A stretch of DNA of 64,000 nucleotides from Haliclona indistincta (Eukaryota; Porifera; Demospongiae; Haplosclerida; Chalinidae): positions 11,913,669 to 11,977,668 of the forward strand of contig OZ024789.1 of NCBI GenBank assembly GCA_964017065.1. The letters run 5' to 3'. Every line of letters starts with the position of its first letter. Position 1 is the first letter of the stretch. A program made the position numbers and the translations under genes. The notes below the pieces were generated by a model. The model was not told the DNA's origin and made no database searches. It was given only the letters and a program-made list of their open reading frames with translations. Below, one piece after another: positions 1 to 11,929 of the stretch.

Positions 1-1210
1 CAATATCACACTCACAGAGGCTTCTAGTCCTTTGCAACTTACGCTGCGTGGTGTAGGAACCTTACTGTGCGTAGAATCTTGCTGCCGGTAAGCAGGCTAG
101 AACGGGCTAGAATACTCAAGTTGTTCACGTCTGTGTAAGTCAGCTTTAACCCACCATCTGAAGCGTTAACGAACAGATCAGTGTTATTTAGGGTATAGTA
201 CTGGTTTAGACACATTTTCATACCTCTGCCTTGCGCGCTGAAGCGTCCAGAGCAGAGACAAAACGCAGTATCGAGATAGCTGCAAAACCGATGTGGGCGG
301 AGTTAATGATAAGAAGCGACAAGAGGGTTAATTAATGAAGTCGCTAGTCCAAAACGGTCCAAAAACCATGTTTTTCAAGGATTACTCGCTTCTGGTAGTG
401 TTTGATGCCTATCTAAGAAGTAAGTGCACTAACCCAGATATATACACATGCGATGGTGCAGGTTTGGTAGTGATTCGTTCACTCATGACAGCGCTATGCT
501 TGTCAAAGAAGAAGAAGAAGAAAGATGAACAATTCGCGTGGGCGGCGATTTCGGTTTACCACTTTAGAAACGTCTGCCAGCTTCGCCAAAGGTATTTTCT
601 TGCTCAGAACAATCGCCTGATCAATCCTAGATGTCTAGAATCTCGAGAAACGCTATAACAGCGAAGATCTGCAAATGCTCTCTGTCTTGATTTTCGTCGT
701 CAAACAAGCAGTCCCGGCGACTTTCATAGACGTCCTACAAGCGCTTACACTTCAGAGTCACTTAGAGATAGTTAAAATGCAGTATAGATGTATAACAGTA
801 GAGATATGTGCGAAAACTCATTTTCACACATGAGTAGCCGCCATCTTAATTCGAGGTCATCCCTACATATCATTGCCTATCGGCAATGATAATACTAACT
901 TACTATTCAACCAAAACCATAGCAGGCGGTCAAGGTGGAGCTCAATGCAGCCGGCTTCAGCAAGCAGTAAGTTCAAGAGTGTTTGAGTTCAAAACATTGA
1001 CAAATTCGTTTTGTAATGATAACAGCCAAAAAAACTATTCATTTTTGTCATTGATGTTTTGCTGCATGAAAAAAAATTTACTGTCCAATGAATCACAACT
1101 ATTATAATAGACAGTACATAAAACTACTATCATTTCAACAGTATGTGTGTGGTATAGAACAAGTAAATTTCAAATCTTATTTAATTAAAATACAATACAG
1201 GTGCCGCCAG
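1..1210. other. No recognised gene; AT-rich intergenic DNA
   Basis: Short open frames exist here (for example 335-658 on the plus strand, with a Lys run around 510-523). None shows a domain, a splice pattern or similarity that I recognise. A small inverted pair, CATTGCC/GGCAATG, lies at about 871-888. This may be the 5' flank or promoter side of the transposon gene that becomes recognisable from about 1228. Confidence 0.4.
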
Positions 1211-1227
1211 AGGGTCTACTCGATCCA

Positions 1228-4200
1228 CCTGTCAACAGGTCAGCCAGCAGCAGGAAGATTTGTGCATTCTATGTGGCAAAACACAAAGGTATGCTGCTTG
1301 CTATAAACACTGGGGAGAGAAGGAAAAAGAATTTATTGAAAAACATCTTGAGAGGATACCACCTAGCAACAGTTACATATGCCGGAAACATCTGCTAGAA
1401 GCAAAACGGCACCATAGTGACAGCATACCGTACACTCCTAAGTGGAAAAGCAGCACAGAGCAGGTGCCATAAAAAATGCATGAATCCTAAATGTGCACAG
1501 CAAGATGTAAAAACAATCAAGCCTTCAGCACCAATGAAATGGTTAGAGGCAGCACTCAATCTCACATGTAACGAGGAAGAAATGTTTGAGCTCTGTCTAT
1601 GTTGCTACAACGAACTGTATAGACAGTTTAACTCACCAACTCCATGCGCGTCCTGTGGCGGCATTCCTAAACAAGGGAGCATACTATCTAGACATAGCCC
1701 AGACGCAATTGCTGTGTCCAACCATGCACCTACAAAGATCAACGGGCAGTAACATCAACATACAACCTACAGACTATCTGTGTAACACTTGTTACAAGAT
1801 GCATTTAACTATAGTAACATCATTAGAGAAAGAGAGGGTTGAAGCTGAGAAGACACTAGAAAGCTATATCACAAGGCTAAGGGCACAACTAGAGCATGAC
1901 ATAACTCTTACGCAAAAGACAGTTGTGATGAGTGCATTGTTTGTTGCTGGGCACCTAGTTCAAGACAAGGCTGTACTGCTACCACAAGTATGCAGGTATT
2001 TCTTGAGCAGCTATGGGGTTACAACTCAGAACCTAACTCTAGAGGAGAATGACTGCACAGTCAAGTTTTCATCTAGATGGCTATTAGGTCAACTGATAAT
2101 ACTTCTTAACCCACACATACAGTATACCTGTGTTCACAAGAGATTTGGAACTGTGCTGTATCGTGCAGATGGTGATATTCTCACTTGTCTCTCTTGGGCA
2201 CTCGGTTCGTCTAGCAATGCTACTGAAGCAGATGAACAACCAGAGCAAACCTACAGAAATGAGCCACTGAGTAAAGAGAGGGTACTGGTTGAGGCTGGTG
2301 AGGTACTTAATGACATTATTCACAACGAAATCAGGTCACAGGCCTCCATTGGCACAGATGATCCGTTGTGGTTTAACATAGATCAATACCTTGAAAAGGT
2401 CAATCCAATGCTATTTAACTTTATCGCATTGATCACACGTTCAGTGCGGGAACGCAGAAAAGCTACATTAAGCAATGAGGCAAGTGATCATGCTAAAAAA
2501 GTAAGGCAGTATTACATTTTATGCTTGCTTCTGTACTGCACAAATCCCAAACAGCCACCTCCCCTGCATAATCTACTTGCAGATGCAGTTGAAGTTAGTG
2601 GCGGTTCTAGACAGCTGTTAAAGCTTTTAAACAGATTGGGGTGTGTATCATCACCAGATACACACGATCGATACGTTACCAGCATAGCAGAACTCAACCG
2701 CCAAACAAGCATATGGGACCACATACCATCAGACACATTCACAGTTGCTTCAGTAGACAACTTTGACATGCTCCAAAGTTATGCTGCTGTGTTTTGTGGT
2801 GACCAAAAGCGTAGCTACCATGGAACCACGGTTCAACTTGTACAGCCAAATTTGTACATGAAATGGTCAATTTCTCGTTCACTGGACTCTCATCGTCCCT
2901 CACTAGACTCTCACAGTCTCTCACTAGACTCTCGCAGTCTCTCTTCGGACTCTCACCGTCCCTCACTGGAGGCTCTCACCGTCCCTCACTGGACTCTCAC
3001 CGTCCCTCACTGAACTCTCACAGTCTCTCTTCGGACTCTCACCGTCCCTCACTAGACTCTCACGGTCCCTCACTGGACTCTCACCGTCCCTCACTAGACT
3101 CTCACGGTCTAGCTCTCTTCGGACTCTCACAGTCTCTCTTCGGACTCTCACGGTCCCTCACTGGACTAGCTCTCACCGTCCCTCACTAGACTCTCACGGT
3201 CTCTCTTCGGACTCTCACAGTCTCTCTTCGGACTCTCACGGTCCCTCACTGGACCTCAACTCATCCGAAGACCCTTACTGTTTAGATTGCTCTGTGCTAG
3301 ATGATTATTTGATGGAAACCTCTGAACAGCATTTGAGACGTCCTTGCGCTATACCTCACCTTCTAGTTCTCCTCACCAGCTAGGAAAAAAAGGACCAAAG
3401 AGAAGAAGAACAGTTGCTGTTACTAAATTTCCTACAGTGAGGGAGACAACCAAACCAAATGAAGTTAGCCGAACACCACCTAGACTGACATCACTTGAAG
3501 GATTTAAAGAGTCAAAGAGTGAAGCCTGTCAAAGAGAGAACATGCAGTTAAAGCTGTTTTCTTACACTCTGCAAAAGTGTGTAACCAGTGATGAAGTGCT
3601 GAAAGATTTCAGGAAATTTTTGAGTCATTCCCAACCGCAAGACAAATCACAATTGTCCCAGATTCACTACATGGAACTTGTGAATGAAAATCCTGACAGT
3701 GACGAAACAATTGCACAAATAGCCGATCAGCTTCTTGAAAAGTTCAGTGCCACACCTCAGTCATGGGTAGTGCTAGTAGGGGATGGAAAGACATACGAAC
3801 ACCTCGTTAACATCAAGCGTCATTATGGGTCCGCGCTAGACAAACTGCTCATTTTTCCTGGTGACTGGCACATTTTGAAGAACTTACAACCAGTCATTAT
3901 GAAAATCTACTACAGCGCAGGGTTACGAGAGTTGGCTCAGGCATCAGGGCACCGTGGTCAGACTCTGGCATCTCTTGAAAGTTGTTCCAACTTCAAGAGA
4001 ACTCACCTATTTCTTCTCCAAGCATGGGAAGCTCTGTATCGCGAGATGCTAAATGCATTCCTCGTACAAAAAGACCAGTGTAGCATTGCGGAAGCAGCTA
4101 AGTGCATACTCTTCAGCTACAGAGCAACTATCTTCGCCAGTTCACGTGATGCAACGTATAGTTGAACTCATTCAGGATGGACAAGTGTACGACAAGTTTA

Positions 4201-5455
4201 GAGAGTTCATCGATGAGAAGGCTGCTAGTGACAATACCTTAAAGTTTTGGAGCCAATTTGTCTTTGTGGATTGCTATTCATACATAGGCCTGTACTTGGC
4301 TATACGTGGCAGTGATTGGAATCTCAGACTTTCAAGTTTGAAATTGATGGCACCGCTATTTACAGCTTTTGACAGAGACAGCTATCGCAGAATACTTCCA
4401 GATCACCTCGCAAAACTGCAGCTGTACCCAGAAGAAATCATCAAGTACTTTAATGCAGGTGGGTTTACAGCGACATGCACTATCAGAAAAAGAGTGGGAC
4501 TCAGTAGCATTGGACGAAGCGCACGAAATGTGCATCAATAAAGATCTTAAAGGAGCCGTGGTTCGTCCAACAGAAGCTTACCTCCAAAAAACATCACTTT
4601 TTTTCAACTACCGTATAAAGGCATACAAAAACTTGTGCAAACAACTATTTCCAGAAAAAGCTGCCAACGAAAAAGATCCTGGAATAACAGACAAATCAAT
4701 GCAGGCACTTAAAAGAGAACAAAACATCGCTCACATGTGCATTGAACTACTTAACAGCGCTATAGTCCAACCAGCTACATCTCAACACACTATAGAGGCC
4801 TCATCAACATCTTCACTGGTCAAGAGGCAACACATCAGCAGTCGCATGACCTTCTCTCGTTTAGAGTGATTGGTCAAAAAGCCTTTGAAGATTACGTCAC
4901 CTACAGAATATTAATGATCCCCAGCTCTACTACTGCTCCAATCAGACAACTAAAACTCAAAACTATGAAAAATGATAAAAAACACACAAAAAGGATTACA
5001 CCAAAAGAGCAAGAACTGAAGCAGGTTACCAAATGTCTGAGAAGACGACTTGCATGGTGCAATCGCAACCAATTGCCATACAATGCATCAGAAGAGCAGT
5101 ACTCTCTATTACCAAGAGCTTTAGCTGACCAAGATGGAAATCCACACACATCAAATAAAGCAACTTGGACAGAAAAACTTCATCATCGCTACCAGGAACC
5201 CAATCTTATCAGCTCCTCTATTCCTGAAGGGTGGTTTCCTGAAGTGGTAATTATAGATGCTATGTTTCTCATCAACACCAGGCCACTTAGAAGCACAAAG
5301 ACTATCACAGATTATGCCATATTACTGCATGTTTCATAGATTCGCTACAGAGTACTTTAAAGCAGGGGCGGACGAAGTCCATTTCATCTTCGACAAGCAT
5401 ACTTGCTCACAACAATTCTATCCCAAAAAAATTCGAGCAAGAGCGCCGTGATTCC
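1228..5455 (+). pseudogene. Decayed transposon gene: Cys-rich N-terminus, RNase H/DDE-like core, PIN/FEN-like C-terminus
   Basis: One protein can be followed through several frames. From about 1248 it has Cys-rich pairs (CILCGK, then ICRKH, CMNPKC, CLCC, CASCGG, CNTC), which look like a zinc-binding head. Around 2740-2860 comes VDNFDMLQ followed by [10 protein letters not shown]. From 3344 it has a basic stretch, then VGDGKTYEHL (about 3775), FPGDWHILKN (about 3855), SNFKRTH and WEALYREML (about 4025). These spaced acidic motifs resemble the RNase H-fold core of DUF6589-like proteins; that name is from memory and unsure. From about 5245 the end reads EVVIIDAMFLIN, then GADEVHFIFD, then an EQERRD-like motif in a shifted frame. 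This looks like the start of a PIN/FEN nuclease fold. Apparent frameshifts lie near 1450, 1730, 3335, 4120, 4470, 4865, 5335 and 5430. The frame ends where another repeat is inserted at 5467. A 21-bp minisatellite interrupts it at 2873-3255. I infer a dead transposase-like gene; the superfamily is not known. Confidence 0.55.
2873..3255 (+). repeat. 21-bp minisatellite inside the coding region
   Basis: About 17 copies of a 21-bp unit of two main kinds, TCTCACCGTCCCTCACTGGAC and TCTCACAGTCTCTCTTCGGAC (shown as variants), follow head to tail. Twenty-one bases is seven codons, so the array mostly keeps the host frame and encodes Ser/His/Asp-rich heptads (SHRPSLD or SHSLSSD). A few units carry 1-5 base changes in length (near 2968, 3110 and 3165) that break this. 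Coding-like sequence resumes directly after it (NSSEDPYCLDC). Confidence 0.85.
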
Positions 5456-5466
5456 AGTAAGCTGAA

Positions 5467-5965
5467 AAAACTAGGCACCGAAGGTGCTTATGCCTCGGTG
5501 GAATGTTATGCATACATGCCTGTCTGACTAAATACGCTGAACTGAAATACACAAGCAGTTATGAAAGTTTGCTGTTGCTAGTTGAACACTATATATGTTA
5601 GTGGCTGACAACTAATAAAAACATACACAATAAACTGCAGCCTTTCTAGCAATATATAGTTATGCAATCAGAAGCCAATCAGTGCTGACCACAATTCAAC
5701 TGGGCGTGTCTACGATAATGTTCAGTACAGCCCATGCGTACTAGATAGCTTCCATAGCTTGCTCACACAATTTCTCTGGACCTGTGCTGCTATCCTGTAG
5801 TGAAATTCTAACCTATAAGCTTATAGGTAGTCACCTATGGATATATAGCTTTGCCTTTCCAGATCGCCAGCAACAGCTCGATCGCGAGCCGGTGAGCATG
5901 CAAATTGCGCCATAACTCACGAACAAAGCTTCGTATAAAGTTTTCACATGTTCTATCATCTATGT
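5467..5965 (-). mobile_element. Dispersed short repeat (CCTCGGTGG family), minus-strand, truncated copy
   Basis: Read on the minus strand, this matches the two repeat copies at 23.4-24.6 kb. It shares a GTGAAA..TTTA..CGAAGCTT block, a GGCAAAGCT block, GGTCCAGAGAAA, GACACGCCCAGTTGAATTGTGGTCAG and the end CATTCCACCGAGGCATAAGC (shown as separate blocks). The first 100 or so bases of the family are missing at the 5965 side. The insertion ends the upstream pseudogene at about 5460 and the minus-strand SAM gene at about 5977. No protein is encoded. Confidence 0.7.
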
Positions 5966-5976
5966 GTCAATTTACC

Positions 5977-7777
5977 TGGTGTGTACTGCAACTGCACTCC
6001 GGCGGCTGTCAGGATGGAATCCTTGGCTTTTTGCCATGCCTTCACAGCCTCCTCTACTACTGGTCTAGAACCCACTCGGTCTAGCTCATTCAACAACTGT
6101 TAAGAATGTAATAAAAAAATTATGCAAATTCTCAACACAAAAATTAACCTGATTTTCTTCTTTTAGAAATGGATGTTTTACCAGAATTTCTGAGACAAGC
6201 ATAGATGTATCTAGGATTTCTTGCCTCCGATGTGGGTATGTCAATTCAATTAGGCTGTCATACACCTCAGGCCTAGGCTTTTTCCTTCGAAACTCCTCTG
6301 TTATTTTGCTACAAAATCTTTCGTAAGATGCCTGATCCTCTCCATCTGCAATTTCCGGCCTATTCATCAGCTCCTTTGCTGGTGATTTCTGTTTGACCGG
6401 GGGTTTGGATGCCACTACCACTGGGGCTTGTTTTGGTTTCCTATCTCTCCTAAACTCTTTAAATCTGTTCTGTAGCATTACTACCATTGATCCCTATATA
6501 CAGCATATTAAATTAGAGAGAGTGAGGGAGAGGTTAACTTTACTGTTGTTGGCCCTAGTGATGCCTGCATCCAAGGATGTTTTCCAATTATCAACGTGGC
6601 AACGTGCTCATGCTCAGTAGTTGTTGGATACAATTTGTAGCAGAGCATAGCACCTGCCACGCTGGAAATGTATTTAGGGACGATGTTGGGGTCCTTTGCC
6701 CTCAAGCCTGCTTCTATAGCAGCTGAAAAATGTTGAGGGAGAGGAAAGGGACAGGGAAGTGGATTTTCTGCCTCTCTTTCTCTCTTTTGCTTTTTCGGAG
6801 ACGGAGAAGCAGACACTAATACAATTGCTTTGTTCTTGGTAAACTGTTGAGAAAAAGTTGACCAACTATATAAGTGTTAAATAAATTACACAGCTTACTA
6901 AGCCAGAATCTCTCTTCGGTTGTTCCACGTTTTTTTGTCCCTTTGTCTCAAAGTCATCGTCAGAGTCAGAATCACTCTCCTTGAAAAATGAATTTTAAAA
7001 TACATGATTGTCGTATGTATACCTCTACCTCTGCAGGTGGCATTTCTGCCTCTCTTTCTCTCTTTCGCTTATTCCGAGAAGGAGAAGCAGACACTAATAC
7101 AATTGCTTTGTTCTTGGTAAACTGTTGAGAAAAAGTTAACCAACTGTAAGTGTTAAATAAAAATAACAGTTTACTAAGCCAGAATCTCTCTTCAGCTGTT
7201 CCACTTCATTGATGTTTTTTTGCCTCTGTGTCTCAAAGTCATCGTCAGAGTCCTCGTCAGAGTCAGAATAGCTCTCCTTGAAAATGGAATGAACTTTATG
7301 TAATACACTATTGCACATTATTACCATGTCAATTTTAACTACGTACCTCTACCTCTGCAGGAGGCTTGTCAACAGCTTTCTCAAACTAAAGATTAAGCAC
7401 ATTAATTATTATTATTATTATGTATAATAATTATTGTAAGCAATTGCAACCGTTAACTTCTTGACCACTGTTTTAAGTTTTAGCCTAGTAAAAGGCTCAT
7501 GTATGATGGCCTGCAACTCGTGGAAGTCCTCGCAAAGGCAGATGAGCATGTCTCCATCTACTCCGCTCTCTTTAGATAAAGTAATATAATGCTTAGAACA
7601 ACAGTGTATATAATGCGCGGGGAGTTAGACCTAACTGGACTCGGCGTGCGTGGGAGACCTCAAAAGCATGAATAATTTTTACAACTCACGTTCAAGGTTC
7701 TCTACTGTGTCTTGTTTTACACCGTTTTGTTTTAGAATAGCGGCCACTTCTTCGACAGTAGCTCCTATCAGAGACAT
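5977..7777 (-). CDS. SAM-domain accessory protein of a transposon (3'-truncated, multi-exon)
   Basis: The start is the ATG at 7777-7775 (MSLIGATVEEVAAILKQNG). A clean GTGAGT donor joins this to an exon at about 7450-7572 reading SGVDGDMLICLCEDFHELQ and ending in LKLKTVVKKL. Together these form a SAM domain of about 65 residues. Next come acidic/Ser exons (ESYSDSDEDSDDDFETQ at about 7190-7280, with a repeated copy near 6930) and a basic stretch, KKQKRERE. The exon at 6551-6850 carries YPTTTEHEHVATLIIGKHPW; it splices in phase to GSMVVMLQNRFKEFRRDRK at 6492. This pattern is known from SAMD3-like proteins that accompany animal transposons. A last visible exon (LLNELDRVGSRP..AVKAWQKAKD) ends at a donor near 5982, and the rest is lost under the repeat at 5467-5965. 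The gene is head to head with the transposase at 7917. Exact function is unknown; binding of DNA or of the transposase is inference. Confidence 0.6.
6760..7300 (-). repeat. Tandem duplication of exons within the SAM gene
   Basis: The segment around 6765-7005 is repeated at about 7043-7285 with a period of 278 bases (GGAGAAGCAGACACTAATAC starts at 6803 and 7081). Each copy holds the exon encoding VSASPSxxKRKRERE and the acidic exon (SDSD..DDDFETQ) with its intron. The duplicated exons keep splice-site consensus, so the protein would carry two versions of this linker. Confidence 0.75.
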
Positions 7778-7916
7778 AGTCGACCCTCCTGTTACTATCC
7801 TCTTTCTCGAACGGACTGTGCAGCTGCAGTTTGATTTTGGCGCTCTATAGTGACCGACCAATTAAATTTCTTCAAAAGGGCGCTTAAAATAAACTGGCCA
7901 ATTACATTGTTCGCAA
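7778..7916. promoter_or_regulatory. Putative bidirectional promoter between divergent transposon genes
   Basis: Only 139 bases separate the minus-strand start (7777) from the plus-strand start (7917). Two CCAAT boxes lie in the same orientation, at about 7857-7861 (ACCAATTAAA) and 7897-7901 (GGCCAATTACA). Such a short shared gap suggests joint control of both genes. No transcription start can be seen directly. Confidence 0.35.
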
Positions 7917-10900
7917 ATGGCGGGATTTACATTCATGAACATGCAGAGTCGTCCACTATCTAGCTCGACTATGTATGTCTGCCAGCTATGTGCAAAGTAC
8001 GCTTCTCGGCAATTCGAATCAGTTTTGCGACACATAGGAGCAGTCCATTCCAATGAATCTAACTTCAATGTCTTTTGTGGAATCGAGCAGTGTCCCAGAA
8101 ATTTCAAAAACTACCACGCTCTGCGCAGACACATCAGAGAAAAGCACCCGTTCATGCTATCCAGGCCTACCTCCTCGTCTTCATTGCCTGAAGTTTCATC
8201 AGCGGCAGACCAACAGCAGCCGGCAGATGATTCAGAGGACGCCGCTGAGCAGCTAGACCAACAACAGCCACAGCTAGACCAACAGCCAGAGATTTCAGAG
8301 TGTGAGCAGCATTGCGAGTACGCTGCAGACGACGATGACATCCGCAAAAGAACGGAGGCGATTCATGTTCTGAAGTTCAAGGAAAAATATAAGCTGAGTC
8401 AGAGCACAGTGGAGGACATTGTAGGTGACGTTGGAGAGATCACGGCAGATGTTGTGTCTCGATTGCACAAGAGAGTGGCTAATCTGTTGGCTGAGAAAAA
8501 AATTGCTGTAGATGATGAGATTGAAGACCTGTTTACTGATACGAGTCTGATTCCTTTCAGAGATTTGAAGACAAAGCACAGACAAGATCAGTACTTTCAA
8601 GACCATCTTGGACTTGTGGTAAGTATAAATGGAGAGATGATTATGGTTATTATTATAATACGTGCCGCACTGATTCAGGAGCCAGTCGAAATCACCACTA
8701 CAACAGGATTGAAGTTCTGCTATGTGCCAGTACTGCAAACCTTAGAAAGACTACTTAACGATGACAGTGTCATCACCGAGGTATACAAATTCACAATAAT
8801 GTCAGAACAGGTCAGAATTTATAATGCCTATTATATTCTAGATTCACCAAACACGAGAACGAAGTGACCAGTACTTGTGTGATTTTTGTGACGGTGAACT
8901 ATACCGTTCCCATGCACCCCATATTTTCAGTGGACAAACAGGGACTACAGCTACTGTTGTACAATGACGATGTAGAAATCTGCAATCCTCTTGGATCTAA
9001 ATCCAAGATTCACAAAATGTGTAAGCACATAAAATTAATATTAATAATTTGAACTACTTCATAACTATTAATGTTTACAGCCATGTTCTATTACTTGCTT
9101 GGCAACCTTCATCCAAAGTATCGGTCACAGCTGAAAGCCATACAACTGGTAGCAGTGGCTAATTCATCCGTGGTTGATGCTGTTGGTATTGATGCTATAC
9201 TGAAACCACTGATAGATGATGTCAAAAAGCTAGAAAAAGTAAACAGTGTATAATGTATAATTTGTTCTTGTTGTTACACACAGAATACTATTATATATAG
9301 GGTGTAACCTTCAATGTTGATGGTCAAGCACAGGTGTTTCAAGGAACTGTTGCTCTTGTTTCTGCCGATAACCTAGCAAGTCAATTGCTAGGAGGGTACA
9401 AACAACTAGCATCTGCCTACCGTATAGGTGTCGGTATTGTATGGCAACACGAGACAACATGAGTGAACAAGTAATAGACATACACAATAATAACATAATA
9501 CTTTTGTTTGCATAGTTCTCTGCTACAGCATTCAAACCCAGAACGAGAGCCACGCACAGCCATCATGTGGCGAATTTGAAGGGCAAGGACGTACAGCCAA
9601 TAATTGCCACTACCTACGGCATAAACCGAGATTCGATTCTGAACCAACTAGCATACTTCCACACCACTGAGGGACTACCTCCTGACATTATGCACGACAT
9701 CCTTGAGGGAGTTCTTCAGTATGAAGTAAAGGAGATGCTACTGGTATTTACAAAAGAAAAGCGCTACTTTTCCTTAGACACTTTAAATAAATTGATCAAA
9801 GAGTTCGGCTACCATTTTGCTGATTCTAAGAACAGACCATCACATATACAAATTAAAGATAACAAGCTGAATCAGGGAGGTACGTAACATGCTAACTGCA
9901 TACTATGGTATTATACTAACAAAAGTGAAATACAAGTATACATGCATGAATACTGTTATTACATTGTACATGCATACAGCTGACCAGATGTGGTGCCTAG
10001 CAAGGTTGCTGCCATTCATGATTGGGCACTTGGTACCAGAAGACGACAAACACTGGCATAACTTTCTTCTACTGCTGACCATCGTTGATTATGCCTTTGC
10101 TCCTGTTATTTCACCTAATGAAGTTGCATTCTTAAACAGCATAATTGAGCAGCACAACTTCTGCTTCAAGCACCTGTATCCAGACTCCTCGATGATACCG
10201 AAGCTGCATTATATTCTCCATATTGCTGAGTGGATTTTAAAGTACACACGCATGCACAATTATAAGTTATTACCAATGTCTTGTTCCCAACATAGGATTG
10301 GGCCTTTAGGGAGACATTGGTGCATGAGATATGAGGCGAAGCATGCTTACTTCAAAAAATTGGCCAGGAATGCTTACAATTTTAGAAACATCGCCAAAAC
10401 ACTGGCAAAAAGACACCAGCGCCTGATGTGCTATTACCTTAACTCTAAATATCTCGGAGACACAACATCTGTTGGAAGAGGTTTGTGAGTTATGAACTTG
10501 GTTTATCTTTGTATCCGATCTTCATCACATGTGCAGCGACACCTTTGACAGATCCGGCGATACTGCAAGAACTGCACAAAATACTACCACAGAGCACAGT
10601 ATTCCACAAGTAAGTCATACGTTTTAAAGTTACTTGTACCTATCTTTGTTTCCTTAGGCTTAGCAAACTTGAAATTAGGGCTGAAACGAATAACACATCT
10701 TCATGTTCGAATAGTCACTAGCTAAAACGAACGAATAGTCGAATACTCTATTATCGGAATAAAACTAGCTCTAGCAACCAGTGCGCAAGAACAAAATATG
10801 TTTGAAAGTTGTATATCAACATAAAGTCAGGGTTCAGGCTTGATTAATGGACTGGTTACAAATAGCCCAAGTTTCCCAACTGCTAAAAGACCTCAAACGA

Positions 10901-11312
10901 ATATTCGAATAGCTGCAATAGCATTCGAATACTGTCAAAACGATCGAGTAGTCGAATAGGACAAGTATTCGTTTCAGCCCTACTTGAAATCAATTCAACA
11001 GAGTACAAAAAAGGAGCCATAGTCGTTCTGGATGCTCCAGAAGACGATGTGCCGTTGTTTGGAGAAATAACGCACATCATTGTATATAATGTTAATAAAT
11101 ACCTTCTAATAACAGACATTTTACTAACTGTATGTTTTGTATCACACTATCATGCATACGAAGTGGAGCACAATCACACACCCACATGTCACATCATACA
11201 ACCATCTAGTTTAATAGACCACCACACATTAGGTTTATACACATGCAGCAATCCACAACCAACACTTTATGTTTCCCTCAAATATCATGTAATATCCACT
11301 AGCAATCATTAA
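7917..11312 (+). pseudogene. C2H2 zinc-finger transposase (PPDIMHDILEG family), multi-exon, disrupted
   Basis: Exon 1 (7917-8618) starts with MAGFTF. It has two C2H2 fingers (CQLCAKY..HIGAVH and CGIEQC..HIREKH), a Gln/Asp-rich linker and LKFKEKYKLSQ. Later exons, joined by GT-AG sites, are 8679-8780, 8842-9020, 9081-9238, 9301 onward, about 9513-9880, 9979-10230 and 10295 onward. They encode LLLYNDDVEICNPLGSKS, FYYLLGNLHPKYRS, VTFNVDG, ADNLASQLLGG, GLPPDIMHDILEG and GPLGRHWCMRYEAKH. This order is typical of a recurrent animal transposase, and the conserved Asp/Glu may form a DDE core. I cannot name the superfamily with certainty (CACTA-like is possible). Lesions: a 1-base insertion near 8925 (in TCCCATGCACCCC), a frame change near 9421, and a hAT MITE at 10676 inside the exon encoding LSKLEINSTEYKKGA. 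The last exon runs to 11312. It pairs with the divergent SAM gene. Confidence 0.65.
10676..10982. mobile_element. hAT-type MITE with 8-bp target duplication
   Basis: The element starts TAGGGCTGAAACGAATA and ends with its exact complement, a 17-bp terminal inverted repeat. The flanks are CTTGAAAT at 10668-10675 and CTTGAAAT at 10983-10990, the 8-bp duplication expected of hAT elements. It is 307 bp long, has no coding capacity and is rich in CGAATA motifs. Removing it with one duplication restores an open exon (LSKLEIN) of the host transposase, so it inserted after that gene was formed. Confidence 0.9.
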
Positions 11313-11929
11313 TATCTTTTTTTCTGTTCTGCTGTGTGTACAAAACAGCCAAAATCCAAAGGGGATCCTAAATATAGGCTCCCCTTAGCATTGTTTAGCA
11401 ATTATAGAGAAGACTGTACTAGGAAAGACAGACAAGACAAGAAAAGACAGACACTATTTAGTACAAATACAAGTAAAATGCTACTTGAGATAAAAACAGT
11501 GCAGTTGTGGACAGACAAAATGTCTGTTTCGGTCTCATTAGACCTCGTCAGCACAACACAGCACAGGCAGATGCACTACGAAAGAATAAAAATAATGTTC
11601 AAAACATGAATTTGGAAGAACTCCTGAGTAAAATGTATGTCTAAAAATTAGATATGTTCTGAGATCAAATCAAAGTTATAGAAAACATAATGAACATGTT
11701 ACAGCACATCTCCATATCCCATCAGTATATAGTACAAAGGGCAAGGTAGGAACAAAGGCAAATTAATAGTGTAACCATCCCCTATTATACTTCTACAAGC
11801 AAGTAAAAGACACCTTATTTGGGATTTGTTTTCATAGTAAGGTTTCTGCAGTACATGCCCACTGTATCCTGTCTATTGCATGCAGTTGTTACATACCTGC
11901 ACAATAATTATCATTGAGGAACATAACAG
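11313..11929. other. No gene; probable 3' flank of the transposase copy
   Basis: The first part (to about 11345) is still similar to the 3' flank of the second copy near 12700. The rest is AT-rich, with a Lys/Arg-rich short open frame at 11334-11609 that I do not regard as a gene. I see no terminal inverted repeat marking the end of the transposon. Confidence 0.3.

Noticed and set aside
335..658. 107-codon plus-strand frame near the left edge
   Set aside because: No domain, no splice signals in context, and a simple Lys run from an AAG repeat. Not supported as a gene.
2863..3189. Ser/Leu/Thr-rich frames over the 21-bp minisatellite in other frames and on the minus strand
   Set aside because: Same cause as above; only the frame continuous with the host gene is of interest.
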